The position numbers and the translations under genes are program-made. A DNA stretch of 59,773 nt from Paenibacillus sediminis (lineage in GTDB: Bacteria; Bacillota; Bacilli; Paenibacillales; Paenibacillaceae): NCBI RefSeq assembly GCF_017873765.1, contig NZ_JAGGKP010000015.1, forward strand, positions 1-59,773. Direction: 5' to 3'. Under the pieces are notes generated by a model. It searched no databases and was not told the DNA's origin. It saw only the letters and a list, made by a program, of their open reading frames with translations. This document shows positions 1 through 8,913 of this stretch, one piece after another. Each line of letters begins with the position of its first letter. Position 1 is the first letter of the stretch.

Positions 1-55
1 CAGCGCCGATGGTACTTGGACCGAAGGGTCCTGGGAGAGTAGGACGTTGCCAAGC
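1..55 (+). rRNA. rrf: 5S ribosomal RNA, 3' end only
   Basis: The window opens inside a 5S rRNA gene. The 3' half is recognisable from the GCCGATGGTACTTGGACC segment, the GGGAGAGTAGGACG loop E/helix IV region and the end GTTGCCAAGC, as in Bacillales 5S rRNA. The 5' part lies outside the window. A strong terminator follows at once, so this is the last gene of its rRNA operon on the visible side and no tRNA genes trail it. Confidence 0.93.
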
Positions 56-58
56 AAA

Positions 59-95
59 AAACCACTGTTGATGAATATCGGCAGTGGTTTTTTTT
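59..95 (+). terminator. rho-independent terminator of the rRNA operon
   Basis: AAACCACTG (59-67) pairs perfectly with CAGTGGTTT (82-90), followed by a T run to about 95. It sits 3 nt after the 5S end. Confidence 0.92.
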
Positions 96-180
96 ATATG
101 AATTCATAAGAGGATCAGAATCATTCAATTAAAACAAATAATATATTGTAACATTTTTGTTACTGATAAGGAATTATTTG

Positions 181-211
181 TAGGTATAATATACTAAGTA
201 TTAGGTATAAT
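181..211 (+). repeat. direct repeat TAGGTATAAT x2 flanking a small palindrome
   Basis: TAGGTATAAT occurs at 181-190 and again at 202-211, 21 bp (two helical turns) apart, with the palindrome ATACT-A-AGTAT at 191-201 between them. Each copy contains a consensus TATAAT. This lies upstream of the lipoprotein gene at 285 and is probably its promoter region. No good -35 element is visible at 17 bp from either copy, so the exact promoter is uncertain. Confidence 0.5.
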
Positions 212-284
212 TACACCACTCTAAATGATACAGTGAATTTTCGGTCTGTATTAGACAGATTAGCCAAGTAAGGAGGAAGATGTC

Positions 285-701
285 TTGCAAAGAAGAGAAT
301 GCTGGGGTTGCTTCATACTGATCATGTTGCTAATCTTTTTAGCTGGATGCTCACAACATGAAACTTCTTGGACGTCTTTTGAAGGCTCGGCAATCGATAA
401 AGGATTTCCAGTTCCGAAGGAAGCGAATAAAACGGACCATACGTCTAATAATCCAAAGATGGATTATGTGCGTTATTCTTTGAATGGATTAAAGGAAATG
501 AACGGTATTCCAGACGCCTATTTGAAAGAAATTCAAACATGGGGCTGGACGGAACATGAATCCGAGAGGATGGGCAATATGCGTGCTTTTCAAAAAGGTA
601 CGCAAATGATTCATATAGCGGTATACGATAATTATTTTACTTTAATGATTGTAAAGGAAGACGAGAATCCTGCGGTCAAAGGAATAAGTAAGAGTAAATA
701 A
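285..701 (+). CDS. small lipoprotein of unknown function
   Basis: A 138-residue secreted lipoprotein. The N-terminus has basic residues, a hydrophobic stretch (about 10-20) and the lipobox LAGC with the lipidated Cys at residue 22, so the mature protein should be tethered outside the membrane. The remaining roughly 115 residues are mixed alpha/beta with no motif I recognise. The start is TTG, 8 nt after a strong AGGAGG (271-276); no nearby ATG fits. It stands alone between the rRNA terminator and a terminator at 703. In B. subtilis the rrn operon is followed instead by csfB, xpaC and yaaN, so this gene is specific to this lineage at this site. The function is unknown. Confidence 0.82.
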   Translation: MQRRECWGCFILIMLLIFLAGCSQHETSWTSFEGSAIDKGFPVPKEANKTDHTSNNPKMDYVRYSLNGLKEMNGIPDAYLKEIQTWGWTEHESERMGNMRAFQKGTQMIHIAVYDNYFTLMIVKEDENPAVKGISKSK

Positions 702-702
702 G

Positions 703-731
703 AAGCCCCCATTTTAATGGAGGCTTTTTTC
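703..731 (+). terminator. rho-independent terminator
   Basis: AAGCC-CC (703-710) pairs with GG-GGCTT (719-726) around an A/T-rich loop with one mismatch, followed by a T run. It lies between convergent genes and may serve both strands, although the A run needed on the - strand side is weak. Confidence 0.8.
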
Positions 732-736
732 TTTGC

Positions 737-1261
737 CTATTGGAGATAGTATGATATATCTTCAGGATTAAATTTAATCATGCCGTCCTTAGGTTCTTTT
801 CTTAAACATACAAATGTATAAATTCGAGGGAGTATAGACCAGACATGCCAAAAGATTAGCGATAATATAAACGAAATAGGCGACCACGGAATAAGTACAG
901 CAATGACACAAAGTCCAATCCATGTCATGTGCAAGCTGACTCTTCGAAAAATAGAATAACCTACATGCTGATCCGGCATATAGCCGAACCATGGGAATTG
1001 TTTAGAAAAACGCCATCTTTTGCGATAAGACTGTCCAGCTATAACGAGCACGGAGTGCGATATGACATATTGAATCCAAATGACGACTGGTGCAGCTAGT
1101 ACAAAGAACAGTATACTTGACCAAGAAAATAAACATATTTCACTAATGACCATAAGCAGCGGTAAAACCATATAAATGCGACGCATTTTATAGTTTCTGT
1201 TTATTTTTCGAATAAGTCGATATTGATAAAAAGTAGCTTTCTCGTTTTGTTCAATTGCCAT
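737..1261 (-). CDS. integral membrane protein of unknown function
   Basis: A 174-residue protein, one of only two - strand genes here. It has a basic N-terminus (about 1-28) and roughly four hydrophobic segments (about 31-45, 49-68, 110-127 and 130-150), then a charged tail. The middle loop is rich in Trp, Arg and aromatic residues. ATG is preceded by GGAGGA about 10 nt upstream on the - strand, so the gene looks genuine. I recognise no family. It is convergent with the lipoprotein and divergent from gin. A role in envelope biology is only an inference from topology. Confidence 0.75.
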   Translation of the reverse strand: MAIEQNEKATFYQYRLIRKINRNYKMRRIYMVLPLLMVISEICLFSWSSILFFVLAAPVVIWIQYVISHSVLVIAGQSYRKRWRFSKQFPWFGYMPDQHVGYSIFRRVSLHMTWIGLCVIAVLIPWSPISFILSLIFWHVWSILPRIYTFVCLRKEPKDGMIKFNPEDISYYLQ

Positions 1262-1503
1262 ATGGCAAGCTGTCCTCCTTTATTTTTCAGTGATTCTTGT
1301 TTTATAGGACATAGAATGCATTTGTTTAATAAATATATCGGACGAATTCAAAGTTTTGTTTACGATTTTATGTACTGTGTACAGACACACGGGGTATAAT
1401 CTGGGCATATTTATATATAAATATTTGAAACTGCTATGAAAGGTGTTTAAAATAGTAGAAACTGTACCATACTGATAGCAAAACAAACAAGGTGGGATCG
1501 TTT

Positions 1504-1689
1504 ATGGAGGATCATGCCGTAAGCACCTGTATTATTTGCGGAGAGCAAAAGGATGAAGGAATATTTATTGTATCGGAATTTATTTGTGAGGATTGTGAAT
1601 CCGAAATTGTACAGACGGACGTGCAGGACGCGAAATATCCTTTCTTTATTCATCAATTAAAACAAATATGGGTTGAGAAAAACGCGTAA
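1504..1689 (+). CDS. csfB: Gin (CsfB) anti-sigma-G factor
   Basis: Gin is a small zinc protein that binds and inhibits sigma-G in the forespore, and also sigma-E, so that late sporulation regulons do not fire too early. The 61 residues carry the family signature of two CxxC pairs (Cys9/Cys12 and Cys28/Cys31), spaced as CIICGEQ...FICEDCES, followed by an aspartate/tyrosine stretch (DAKYPFF) like that of B. subtilis Gin. I chose ATG 1504 because GGTGG (1491-1495) sits 8 nt upstream; an in-frame GTG at 1492 would overlap that ribosome binding site. It occupies the same position after an rRNA operon as in B. subtilis. I found no convincing sigma-F promoter. Confidence 0.85.
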   Translation: MEDHAVSTCIICGEQKDEGIFIVSEFICEDCESEIVQTDVQDAKYPFFIHQLKQIWVEKNA

Positions 1690-1708
1690 AAATGAAGCAC
1701 ATACAGGG

Positions 1709-1738
1709 AGGCCTTATTAAATTAAGAGCCTTTTTTGT
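1709..1738 (+). terminator. rho-independent terminator after gin
   Basis: AGGCCTTA (1709-1716) pairs with TAAG-GCCT (1723-1731) with one bulged A, followed by six or more T residues. Confidence 0.8.
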
Positions 1739-1834
1739 TTATGGGAAATTCGTCAAATTTTGTGTTTTTATTAGGTGTTTGTCCCTTTTTTACGATAAAA
1801 TAAAAGAAAGAGTAAATTGGATAAGGAAATAAAA

Positions 1835-3352
1835 ATGGATAAAAAAAATGACAAAGCTCCGCTGTATGATGCGTTGCTTGATTATAAGAATCATAGATAT
1901 AAATCATTTCATGTGCCAGGTCATAAAAATGGACAAGTGTATATAAATGCAGGCAGACCTAATAAGTTCTCGGAAGTGATGGAGATTGATCTTACTGAAA
2001 TTATAGGTACTGATGATCTTCATCATCCTGAGGGTGTGATTAGGGAAGCTCAGGAACTTGCAGCAAGGTGCTTTGGAGCGGAACAAACATTTTTTCTCGT
2101 TGGGGGAAGTACGGTTGGCAACTTGGCACTGATCCTTTCCGTATGTACCGAACCGGGAGATATATTACTGGTACAGCGCAATGTGCATAAATCGGTTCTG
2201 AATGGCCTTATGTTGGCTGGTGCGAATGCGGTGTTTCTTGCGCCGCAGGTCGATGTTGAAACGGGGCTGGCAACGACGCCGTCCGTTGATACAGTAAATA
2301 GAGCGCTTGAACGTTATCCTCATGCCAAAGGACTGCTTGTAACGTCTCCCAACTACTACGGAATGGGGACAGATTTAACGAGTTTAGCTGAAGCGTGTCA
2401 TTCATATGGAATACCGCTGCTCGTTGATGAGGCGCATGGTGCTCACTATGGACAACATCCTGCTTTGCCAAGAAATGCACTTGCAAGCGGCGCCGATGGT
2501 GTCGTTCAATCCACGCATAAAATGTTGGCAGCGATGACGATGGGAGCAATGCTTCATATACAAGGCAAACTCCTTAATCGGGAGTTGATTCGTCAGCGCC
2601 TTGCGATAGTGCAAAGCTCGAGTCCTTCTTATCCCATTATGGCTTCACTGGATTTGAGCCGTCATTTGCTTGATGTAGAAGGGGACAATTTATTTCATTC
2701 TGGACTTGCGGTTGTAGAAGCTTTTAAGAACGGGCTAAACAAAATACCGCACATTGGATTGCTCCAGCCTTCCACTTGGGCGAATGATGCATATATAACA
2801 CAGGATCCATTCAAAGTTGTATTGTATGATAAGAATGGAAAGCTTAGCGGGTATGACTTACAGAGAGAGCTGGAGCGTTACGGATGCATACCAGAAATGA
2901 GCGATGAAAGGTATGTCGTACTTGTTTTTAGTATCGGATCTACGACCGAAGATGCTAAGTACCTTTTAGAAGCACTCCAGCATATATATGAAGAAGCCCA
3001 TCAAAGTATCCCTTTTAATGACAAGGAGCAGATCGATTTTGTCGAATTTTCCACGTGGAACAATACAGCGGATATTTCAGAACCAGTTCCATTTCGGCTG
3101 AGTCCTGTCTCTCAAGATCGAATAGATAAGGTAACTGTACAAGAAAGCGCAGGCCGCACTGCGGCTGAAATGATTATACCGTATCCGCCAGGTATTCCAA
3201 TTGTGTATCCAGGCGAGCTCATTACGGATGAACTGGCGAGCAAGCTTATCAAGCTTAGTGATCAACATGTAAAATGCCAAGGTACAGCAGATCCAACATT
3301 AAAAACAATTAGAGTATATATAATAGATGAAAGCAGGAAGACAGATGAATAG
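1835..3352 (+). CDS. aminotransferase-fold Orn/Lys/Arg decarboxylase family protein
   Basis: A PLP enzyme of the group I (fold-type I) Orn/Lys/Arg decarboxylase family, corresponding to YaaO at this locus in B. subtilis; it feeds cadaverine/agmatine/polyamine formation, but the substrate cannot be read from the sequence. Visible features are the FHVPGHK motif (25-31), the GGST turn (90-93), DEAHGAH (198-204) with the PLP-contacting Asp, and STHK (226-229) with the Schiff-base Lys229. The roughly 505 residues are normal for the short Gram-positive form, which lacks the E. coli wing domain. ATG 1835 has AAGGA 7 nt upstream; TTG 1817 in frame is the alternative. The end overlaps tmk, as in Bacillus. 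Confidence 0.87.
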   Translation: MDKKNDKAPLYDALLDYKNHRYKSFHVPGHKNGQVYINAGRPNKFSEVMEIDLTEIIGTDDLHHPEGVIREAQELAARCFGAEQTFFLVGGSTVGNLALILSVCTEPGDILLVQRNVHKSVLNGLMLAGANAVFLAPQVDVETGLATTPSVDTVNRALERYPHAKGLLVTSPNYYGMGTDLTSLAEACHSYGIPLLVDEAHGAHYGQHPALPRNALASGADGVVQSTHKMLAAMTMGAMLHIQGKLLNRELIRQRLAIVQSSSPSYPIMASLDLSRHLLDVEGDNLFHSGLAVVEAFKNGLNKIPHIGLLQPSTWANDAYITQDPFKVVLYDKNGKLSGYDLQRELERYGCIPEMSDERYVVLVFSIGSTTEDAKYLLEALQHIYEEAHQSIPFNDKEQIDFVEFSTWNNTADISEPVPFRLSPVSQDRIDKVTVQESAGRTAAEMIIPYPPGIPIVYPGELITDELASKLIKLSDQHVKCQGTADPTLKTIRVYIIDESRKTDE

Positions 3353-3986
3353 TAGAGGAAAATTTATTACTCTTGAGGGAGGTGAAGGATCAGGAAAGTC
3401 CACGGCAATTCAGAGAATAGCTGATTACTTAGACAGCCGGTCTATTCCTTACATTGTGACAAGGGAACCAGGCGGAATTGAAATTGCTGAGAAAATAAGA
3501 GACATTATTCTTGATCCGAAGCATACGGCAATGGATGCTCGTACAGAAGCGTTACTGTATGCAGCTTCACGTCGCCAGCATCTTGCAGAGAAGGTTAGAC
3601 CGGCAATAGAGCAAGGAATTCTAGTTCTGTGCGACCGATTTGTAGACAGCAGTCTAGTCTATCAAGGGTATGCGCGAGGACTTGGACTGGAGAATGTATG
3701 GTCAATTAATAAATTTGCGATAGGAGATCTTCTCCCAGACCTTACTTTCTATTTAGATATTGCTCCTGAAATCGGACTCAAACGCATTGCAACAAGCGAT
3801 GATCATGAAGTGAATCGGCTTGATTTAGAAAATCTATCATTTCATTACAAAGTACGAGAAGGCTACAAGATTATTGCAGATATGTACGCTGACCGCATTT
3901 TCGTTGTTGATGCATCTCGTTCACAAGAAGAAGTAGCAGAAGAAATGATTCGTCAATTAGAAGTGCGAATTTTAAAGGATTTCTAA
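3345..3986 (+). CDS. tmk: thymidylate kinase
   Basis: Converts dTMP to dTDP with ATP, an essential step in dTTP synthesis in the cytoplasm. The 213 residues show the P-loop GGEGSGKS (12-19), the REPGG motif (40-44) and the DR motif (97-98) followed by the SSLVYQG substrate-binding segment. ATG 3345 has AGGA 6 nt upstream and gives the standard short N-terminus; an in-frame ATG at 3327 would add six residues. The start overlaps the decarboxylase stop by 8 nt, suggesting coupled translation. Position between yaaO and darA is conserved in Bacillales. Confidence 0.95.
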   Translation: MNSRGKFITLEGGEGSGKSTAIQRIADYLDSRSIPYIVTREPGGIEIAEKIRDIILDPKHTAMDARTEALLYAASRRQHLAEKVRPAIEQGILVLCDRFVDSSLVYQGYARGLGLENVWSINKFAIGDLLPDLTFYLDIAPEIGLKRIATSDDHEVNRLDLENLSFHYKVREGYKIIADMYADRIFVVDASRSQEEVAEEMIRQLEVRILKDF

Positions 3987-4074
3987 TCCAATTTGTCAAA
4001 TAATTATAATGAGGCTCATATTCAGGAAATAGATTCGAGAATGATGAGCTGTAAATTACGAGGAGGGGCTGTAA

Positions 4075-4404
<330 letters not shown>

Positions 4405-4424
4405 TAGATAAGGCAGGGATCCCT

Positions 4425-4868
4425 TTGAAAATCAATCCGGGTTACATTCCGCCGCAAAGCGGAAGGGCGGTTACAGATGGATCGCCAAAGCCAGTACAAC
4501 AAAAAAACTTTGCTGACGTTATGCATCAGCAGGAAGGGCAAGCGAGCTCAGAAGAACTCAATCGTCGGTTCAAAGAGATTCAGTTGCAGGGAGATCGTCT
4601 CGCCCGTTCAATGACCATTAGGGAATTAAAATCATATAGACAAATGGTCAAGCGATTTTTGGAAGATACGGTTCGCCGCGGTGTTAAAATTAAAGAAACA
4701 CGGGGTTTCGACCGTAGAGGACGAACGAAGAGATATAAGCTGCTTGAAGAAATTGATGCAACACTTCTATCGATGGCAGACGAACTGCTTGAAAGCGAAG
4801 AAGGTAAAATTGAACTGCTGCAAAAAATAGGTGATATTCGCGGCATGCTCATCAACCTTCTGTTCTAA
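4425..4868 (+). CDS. yaaR: YaaR family (DUF327) protein
   Basis: A 147-residue, highly charged, mainly helical protein of the YaaR/DUF327 family, whose biochemical role is not established. The centre is rich in Arg and Lys (ELKSYRQMVKRFLEDTVRRG) and the C-terminal half contains the conserved acidic LLEEIDATLLSMADELLES region. It starts with TTG after AGGCAGGGA. The gene sits in the darA-yaaR-holB-ricT run, probably one operon with spacings of 20-30 nt, which is the usual Bacillales order. The family name rests on size, composition and conserved position. Confidence 0.83.
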   Translation: MKINPGYIPPQSGRAVTDGSPKPVQQKNFADVMHQQEGQASSEELNRRFKEIQLQGDRLARSMTIRELKSYRQMVKRFLEDTVRRGVKIKETRGFDRRGRTKRYKLLEEIDATLLSMADELLESEEGKIELLQKIGDIRGMLINLLF

Positions 4869-4894
4869 TTGATCGCATAGAAAAGAGAGGTAAT

Positions 4895-5872
4895 ATGTCG
4901 TTTAAGGAAATTATAGGGCAGGATATCGCGAAGCAAATATTGCAAAATGGACTTAGAGAACATAAAATCTCTCATGCCTATTTGTTTAGCGGTCCTGCTG
5001 GCAGCGGACAAATGACAATGGCGCTTACATTTGCTAAGGCTATTTTCTGTACCGAGTGTGTGGATGATGCATGCGGTGAGTGTCTAGAATGTCGTAAAGT
5101 TGAGCACGGTAATCATCCAGATATTCATATCATCGCTCCCGATGGAGCAAGTATTAAAATAGAACAGATTCGTGATTTACAGCGAATTTTCTCATACCGA
5201 AAAGAGTCGAAACATCCAAAGGTCTACATTATTGATCAGGCGGAGAAAATGACGGTACAAGCTGCGAACAGTCTGCTCAAATTTTTGGAAGAACCGCCTT
5301 CACCAGCAGTTGCCATACTCATCACAGATAATGGACAGGCTTTGCTTCCAACGATTCAATCCCGGTCGCAAAAAGTTCCATTTCAAGCGATGAATATGAA
5401 GGTGATGCTGCAGGCGCTTTCGGATGAAGGATATCCAGAACAGCTTGCCAGATGTGCGGTGCATTTGGCGGCAGGACTTGATGAATGTAGAGAAATTCTC
5501 CAACAGAATTGGTTTGCAGAAATTAGAAACGTAATGTTACAATTAGGGAAGGAGTCTATGGGCAAAGGCAGCGCCTCGCTCATAACTGCACAGCAGAAGC
5601 TGTTTAAAGGTGGACTTGGTGATTACCTAGATCGACTGTTTGACCTTTTTCATTTGTGGTTCAAAGATATGATTTATGCTTCTTATGATCAGCACGAAAG
5701 TATCGTTTTTATAGATCAACTGGAGTTTATCTCCAAAGTTGCAACAGCCCGCAGCACGGAAGAATGGGTCTCTTGCATGGCTCTGGCCGCTGAAAGTAAA
5801 AAAAAGTTACGATTTCATGTGAACGGCCAGCTCTGTCTCGAACAGTTTTTGATTGGCATACAAGGGGGTTAG
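4895..5872 (+). CDS. holB: DNA polymerase III delta' subunit
   Basis: A 325-residue clamp-loader subunit that helps open and load the beta sliding clamp. It has the AAA+ N-terminus with a zinc module of four Cys (CTECVDDACGECLEC, about 49-63), followed by VEHGNHPD and the AEKMTVQAANSLLKFLEEPP sensor region. The Walker A lysine is absent: the loop reads GPAGSGQM, with Gln39 where Lys is expected, and the SRC motif reads SRSQ, so ATP hydrolysis by this subunit is unlikely. That fits delta' as a structural, non-ATPase member. ATG follows AGAGAGGT. It is 4 nt from ricT and in the conserved operon. Confidence 0.92.
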   Translation: MSFKEIIGQDIAKQILQNGLREHKISHAYLFSGPAGSGQMTMALTFAKAIFCTECVDDACGECLECRKVEHGNHPDIHIIAPDGASIKIEQIRDLQRIFSYRKESKHPKVYIIDQAEKMTVQAANSLLKFLEEPPSPAVAILITDNGQALLPTIQSRSQKVPFQAMNMKVMLQALSDEGYPEQLARCAVHLAAGLDECREILQQNWFAEIRNVMLQLGKESMGKGSASLITAQQKLFKGGLGDYLDRLFDLFHLWFKDMIYASYDQHESIVFIDQLEFISKVATARSTEEWVSCMALAAESKKKLRFHVNGQLCLEQFLIGIQGG

Positions 5873-5875
5873 TTT

Positions 5876-6676
5876 TTGTATAGTGTAGTGGGTGTTCGCT
5901 TTAAAAAAGCGGGTAAAATATATTATTTCGACCCGCTCGATTTACCGATCGAAAAGGATCAATCGGTTATTGTTGAGACGGCTCGCGGGATCGAGTATGG
6001 AAAAGTTGTAGTCGGAAAAAAAGAGGTTGAAGAATCCGATGTCGTATTGCCGCTCAAAAAGGTAATCCGTATTGCAGGTGATTCTGACGCTCTTATTGTT
6101 GAGGAAAATAAGCTTGCGGCAAAAGATGCGTTTGCCACTTGTTTAAATAAAATTAAAGAACACGAATTGAAAATGAAGCTGGTAGATGTCGAATATACCT
6201 TTGACCGAAATAAAATTATTTTTTATTTCACTGCTGAAGGTAGAGTAGACTTTAGGGAGCTTGTTAAGGATTTAGCAAGTATATTCCGAACAAGAATCGA
6301 GCTTCGGCAAATCGGGGTTCGCGATGAAGCGAAAATGTTAGGCGGGATAGGTCCTTGCGGACGCGTTCTGTGCTGTTCCTCGTGGCTTGGCGATTTTGAA
6401 CCGGTGTCTATTAAAATGGCTAAGGATCAAAGTTTGTCGCTCAATCCAACGAAAATTTCAGGGCTGTGTGGACGACTCATGTGCTGCCTTAAATTTGAAC
6501 ATGATAATTATGAAAGTGTTAAGGAAGAGCTTCCATCGGTTGGCGAACTTGTCGTTACCTCTTATGGTGATGGCAAGGTTGTTGCAATCAATGCGGGTGC
6601 TCGTACCGTTCATGTCCAGATATTTGAACTTAGCAAAGTCAAAGAACTTTCAATGGATGACGTTGTCGTTAAGTAA
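5876..6676 (+). CDS. ricT: RicT (YaaT), PSP1-domain RNA maturation/sporulation factor
   Basis: RicT works with RicA and RicF (the Y-complex) to stimulate RNase Y processing of polycistronic mRNAs and to promote competence, biofilm formation and sporulation. The 266 residues contain the PSP1 C-terminal domain and six conserved Cys: Cys161, Cys166 and Cys167 (GPCGRVLCC) plus Cys198, Cys203 and Cys204 (LCGRLMCC), a pattern linked to Fe-S cluster binding in this complex. The start is TTG with GGGGG about 8 nt upstream, just 4 nt after holB. ricA and ricF are not in this window. Confidence 0.94.
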   Translation: MYSVVGVRFKKAGKIYYFDPLDLPIEKDQSVIVETARGIEYGKVVVGKKEVEESDVVLPLKKVIRIAGDSDALIVEENKLAAKDAFATCLNKIKEHELKMKLVDVEYTFDRNKIIFYFTAEGRVDFRELVKDLASIFRTRIELRQIGVRDEAKMLGGIGPCGRVLCCSSWLGDFEPVSIKMAKDQSLSLNPTKISGLCGRLMCCLKFEHDNYESVKEELPSVGELVVTSYGDGKVVAINAGARTVHVQIFELSKVKELSMDDVVVK

Positions 6677-6706
6677 AAACCAAAGAGGTAGCTCCGGGGT
6701 GGGAAA

Positions 6707-7078
6707 TTGGATAAAAAGAATATTTTTGCGTATATTCAAGAAATGGAAACCCAACTGGGAAATATGCACAGTGATTTAGGTAAACTGAAGCTAGTCATTA
6801 AAGAACTTCTGGAAGAAAATCAACGACTAACGATTGAAAATGAACAGCTTCGCAAAGTACTGAAGCGGGAAGTGCCAGTCCAAAAAGGTTCCAAGGTGAC
6901 AGCAGAACATATTGTCCCAGTGGCAGGACCGTCGAAAGAATTTATGGACGTGGTAGGAGAAGGATATGACAATTTAGCAAGGTTATATCATGAAGGCTTT
7001 CACATTTGCAACGTCTATTATGGTCATTTGCGCACGGAGGGCGATTGCCTGTTTTGCTTATCTTTTTTGAATAAATAA
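6707..7078 (+). CDS. yabA: replication initiation control protein YabA
   Basis: YabA tethers DnaA and the DnaN clamp and restrains new rounds of initiation. The 123 residues show the two expected parts: an N-terminal coiled coil (about 1-55, heptads such as [20 protein letters not shown]) that forms the tetramer, and a C-terminal zinc-binding monomer domain ending [11 protein letters not shown]...CLFC. The start is TTG preceded by GGGGTGGGA. A strong terminator follows at 7089, so it ends the darA-yabA transcription unit. The neighbouring holB and ricT are the usual partners in gene order. Confidence 0.93.
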   Translation: MDKKNIFAYIQEMETQLGNMHSDLGKLKLVIKELLEENQRLTIENEQLRKVLKREVPVQKGSKVTAEHIVPVAGPSKEFMDVVGEGYDNLARLYHEGFHICNVYYGHLRTEGDCLFCLSFLNK

Positions 7079-7088
7079 ATGACAAGAG

Positions 7089-7118
7089 CCGTAGGAGAAA
7101 CTGCCTACGGTTTTTTTT
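7089..7118 (+). terminator. rho-independent terminator after yabA
   Basis: CCGTAGG (7089-7095) pairs with CCTACGG (7104-7110) and is followed by eight T residues. Confidence 0.93.
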
Positions 7119-7144
7119 CAAGTGAATAGTAAAGGATTGTTTCA

Positions 7145-7900
7145 ATGAAAAAAGTACTCATTAATGATGCAGAACGTATAGATGATCTGCTTACTGAAAA
7201 TTTGCATATTATTCAGAGCGATGAGGTGTTCAGTTTCTCAATGGATGCGGTGCTGCTTGCGCATTTTGTGAGCTTACCGCAGAAAGGCAAAATTATTGAT
7301 CTTTGTACAGGAAATGGTGTTATTCCTCTACTCATGTCAACGCGCACAAGAGCACATATTGAAGGAATTGAAATTCAAGAACGTCTAGCGGATATGGCTA
7401 AGCGGAGTGTGGAGATGAATGAACTTGAACACCGTATTCAAATTAGACACGGCGATTTACGCGAACTGCATTTGGAAACGGGGTATGAAGTCTATGACGC
7501 AATCACTGTCAATCCCCCTTACATGGCATTGCGAGGACAAGATATTAAGCTTAATCCACATCAGGCCATTGCTCGCCATGAAATAAGCTGTACACTGGAA
7601 GAAGTCATAGCTGCGTGTAAACGTCTTATTCGGACAGGCGGCAAAGTGGCGATGGTTCATAAACCGCAGCGTCTTGGTGAAATTATATCTCTTATGCGTG
7701 AAAATAGACTCGAGCCAAAACGCATTCGATTTGTTCATCCGCGTGCCCATTTAGAAGCAAATATGGTGCTCATCGAAGCGATACGCAATGGTAAGCCGGA
7801 TGTCCGTTTGTTGCCGCCGCTAATTGTATATAATGAACAGGGAGAATACTGTCCGGAAATTTATGATATATACTACGGATCAAAAGAGGGAAGAATATGA
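7145..7900 (+). CDS. yabB: tRNA1(Val) (adenine37-N6)-methyltransferase family (YabB/TrmN6)
   Basis: A SAM-dependent Rossmann methyltransferase of 251 residues. The SAM loop DLCTGNGVI (52-60), the acidic EGIEIQE (about 73-79) and the catalytic NPPY (123-126), typical of N6-adenine or N-methyl-glutamine transferases, are all visible. By family it should methylate A37 of tRNA(Val), though the exact substrate is untested here. The stop overlaps the start of rsmI in an ATGA junction, so the two are translationally coupled. The GIY-YIG gene yazA that separates them in B. subtilis is absent. Confidence 0.88.
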   Translation: MKKVLINDAERIDDLLTENLHIIQSDEVFSFSMDAVLLAHFVSLPQKGKIIDLCTGNGVIPLLMSTRTRAHIEGIEIQERLADMAKRSVEMNELEHRIQIRHGDLRELHLETGYEVYDAITVNPPYMALRGQDIKLNPHQAIARHEISCTLEEVIAACKRLIRTGGKVAMVHKPQRLGEIISLMRENRLEPKRIRFVHPRAHLEANMVLIEAIRNGKPDVRLLPPLIVYNEQGEYCPEIYDIYYGSKEGRI

Positions 7901-8790
7901 GTATTACGGTTCAACGAAGTTTTGAAGACAAGGGAGATAAAGGAGCACCTGGTAAACTGTATCTTGTCGCAACTCCGATCGGTAATTTAGAGGATATGAC
8001 ATATAGGGCGGTAAGAACGCTTCAGGAATGTGATATTATCGCGGCTGAGGATACGAGGCAGACGAGAAAACTGCTAACGCATTTTAATATATCGCCTAAG
8101 ATGTTGTTTAGTTATCATGAACATAATAAAGAAGCAAGCGGCCCTGAATTAATACGCTATATAATAGAAGGAAAAAATTTAGCGCTTGTCAGTGATGCGG
8201 GATTACCGGCCATTTCTGACCCAGGTGCAGATCTAGTTAAACTGGCTGTCGCACAAGAAATACCCGTGATTCCAATCCCGGGGGCGAATGCCGGATTATC
8301 AGCTCTTATTGCATCGGGTTTACCGACCGATCGATTTACGTTCCTTGGATTTTTACCGAGAGAGAAGAAAGAAAGGGAACATATACTGACGTCTGTGCAA
8401 AGTGCGCAAGGTACTTTAATTTTATACGAATCACCTCACCGCGTGATCAAAACATTGGAGCATATTGGCACGGTACTGGGTGATCGCCAGGTTGTTCTAG
8501 CGAGAGAGCTTACCAAACGATATGAGGAAATGCTTCGCGGATCCGTTCAAGAGTGTTTAAATTGGCTGGAAGAACATCCGCCTCTAGGTGAGTATTGCGT
8601 TATAGTTCAGGGAATAACTGCTGAAGAGGAGCAGCAACAATTGGATGAATGGTGGAAACAATTATCTATTGAAGAGCATGTGGCACACTATGAACAAACA
8701 GAAGGAATTAGCCGAAAAGATGCGATGAAAAAAGCAGCTAGTGATCGCGGAGTATCGAAGCGGGATATTTATAATGCATTATTAGAGTAA
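7897..8790 (+). CDS. rsmI: 16S rRNA (cytidine1402-2'-O)-methyltransferase
   Basis: Methylates the ribose of C1402 in the decoding centre of 16S rRNA using SAM. The 297 residues carry the tetrapyrrole-methylase fold signatures: LVATPIGNLEDMTYRA near residue 25, AAEDTRQTRKLL, SDAGLPAISDPG (about 101-112), and IPIPGANA; the C-terminal part has the DAMKKAA...RDIYNALL motif near the end. The start ATG overlaps yabB by 4 nt. The first roughly 18 residues before GKLYLVATPIG are a charged extension similar in length to other Bacillales homologues. Confidence 0.95.
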   Translation: MSITVQRSFEDKGDKGAPGKLYLVATPIGNLEDMTYRAVRTLQECDIIAAEDTRQTRKLLTHFNISPKMLFSYHEHNKEASGPELIRYIIEGKNLALVSDAGLPAISDPGADLVKLAVAQEIPVIPIPGANAGLSALIASGLPTDRFTFLGFLPREKKEREHILTSVQSAQGTLILYESPHRVIKTLEHIGTVLGDRQVVLARELTKRYEEMLRGSVQECLNWLEEHPPLGEYCVIVQGITAEEEQQQLDEWWKQLSIEEHVAHYEQTEGISRKDAMKKAASDRGVSKRDIYNALLE

Positions 8791-8805
8791 AGTCATACAA
8801 CAAGG

Positions 8806-8851
8806 ACAAAAAAATAACCTTCACGAGGCTTATATAAACGCCAAGGAAGGT
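8806..8851 (-). terminator. rho-independent terminator of abrB, on the - strand
   Basis: Read on the - strand, GACCTTC and GGC pair with GCC and GAAGGTT around an A/T loop (arms at 8840-8851 and 8817-8829 in + coordinates), followed by TTATTTTTTT. It lies between convergent rsmI and abrB. Only weak help for + strand termination is visible. Confidence 0.75.
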
Positions 8852-8913
8852 CAAGGAGATATGAAAAAGGTTAGAATTAACAATTTAATTAATTCTATTA
8901 TATACTATTTTTT

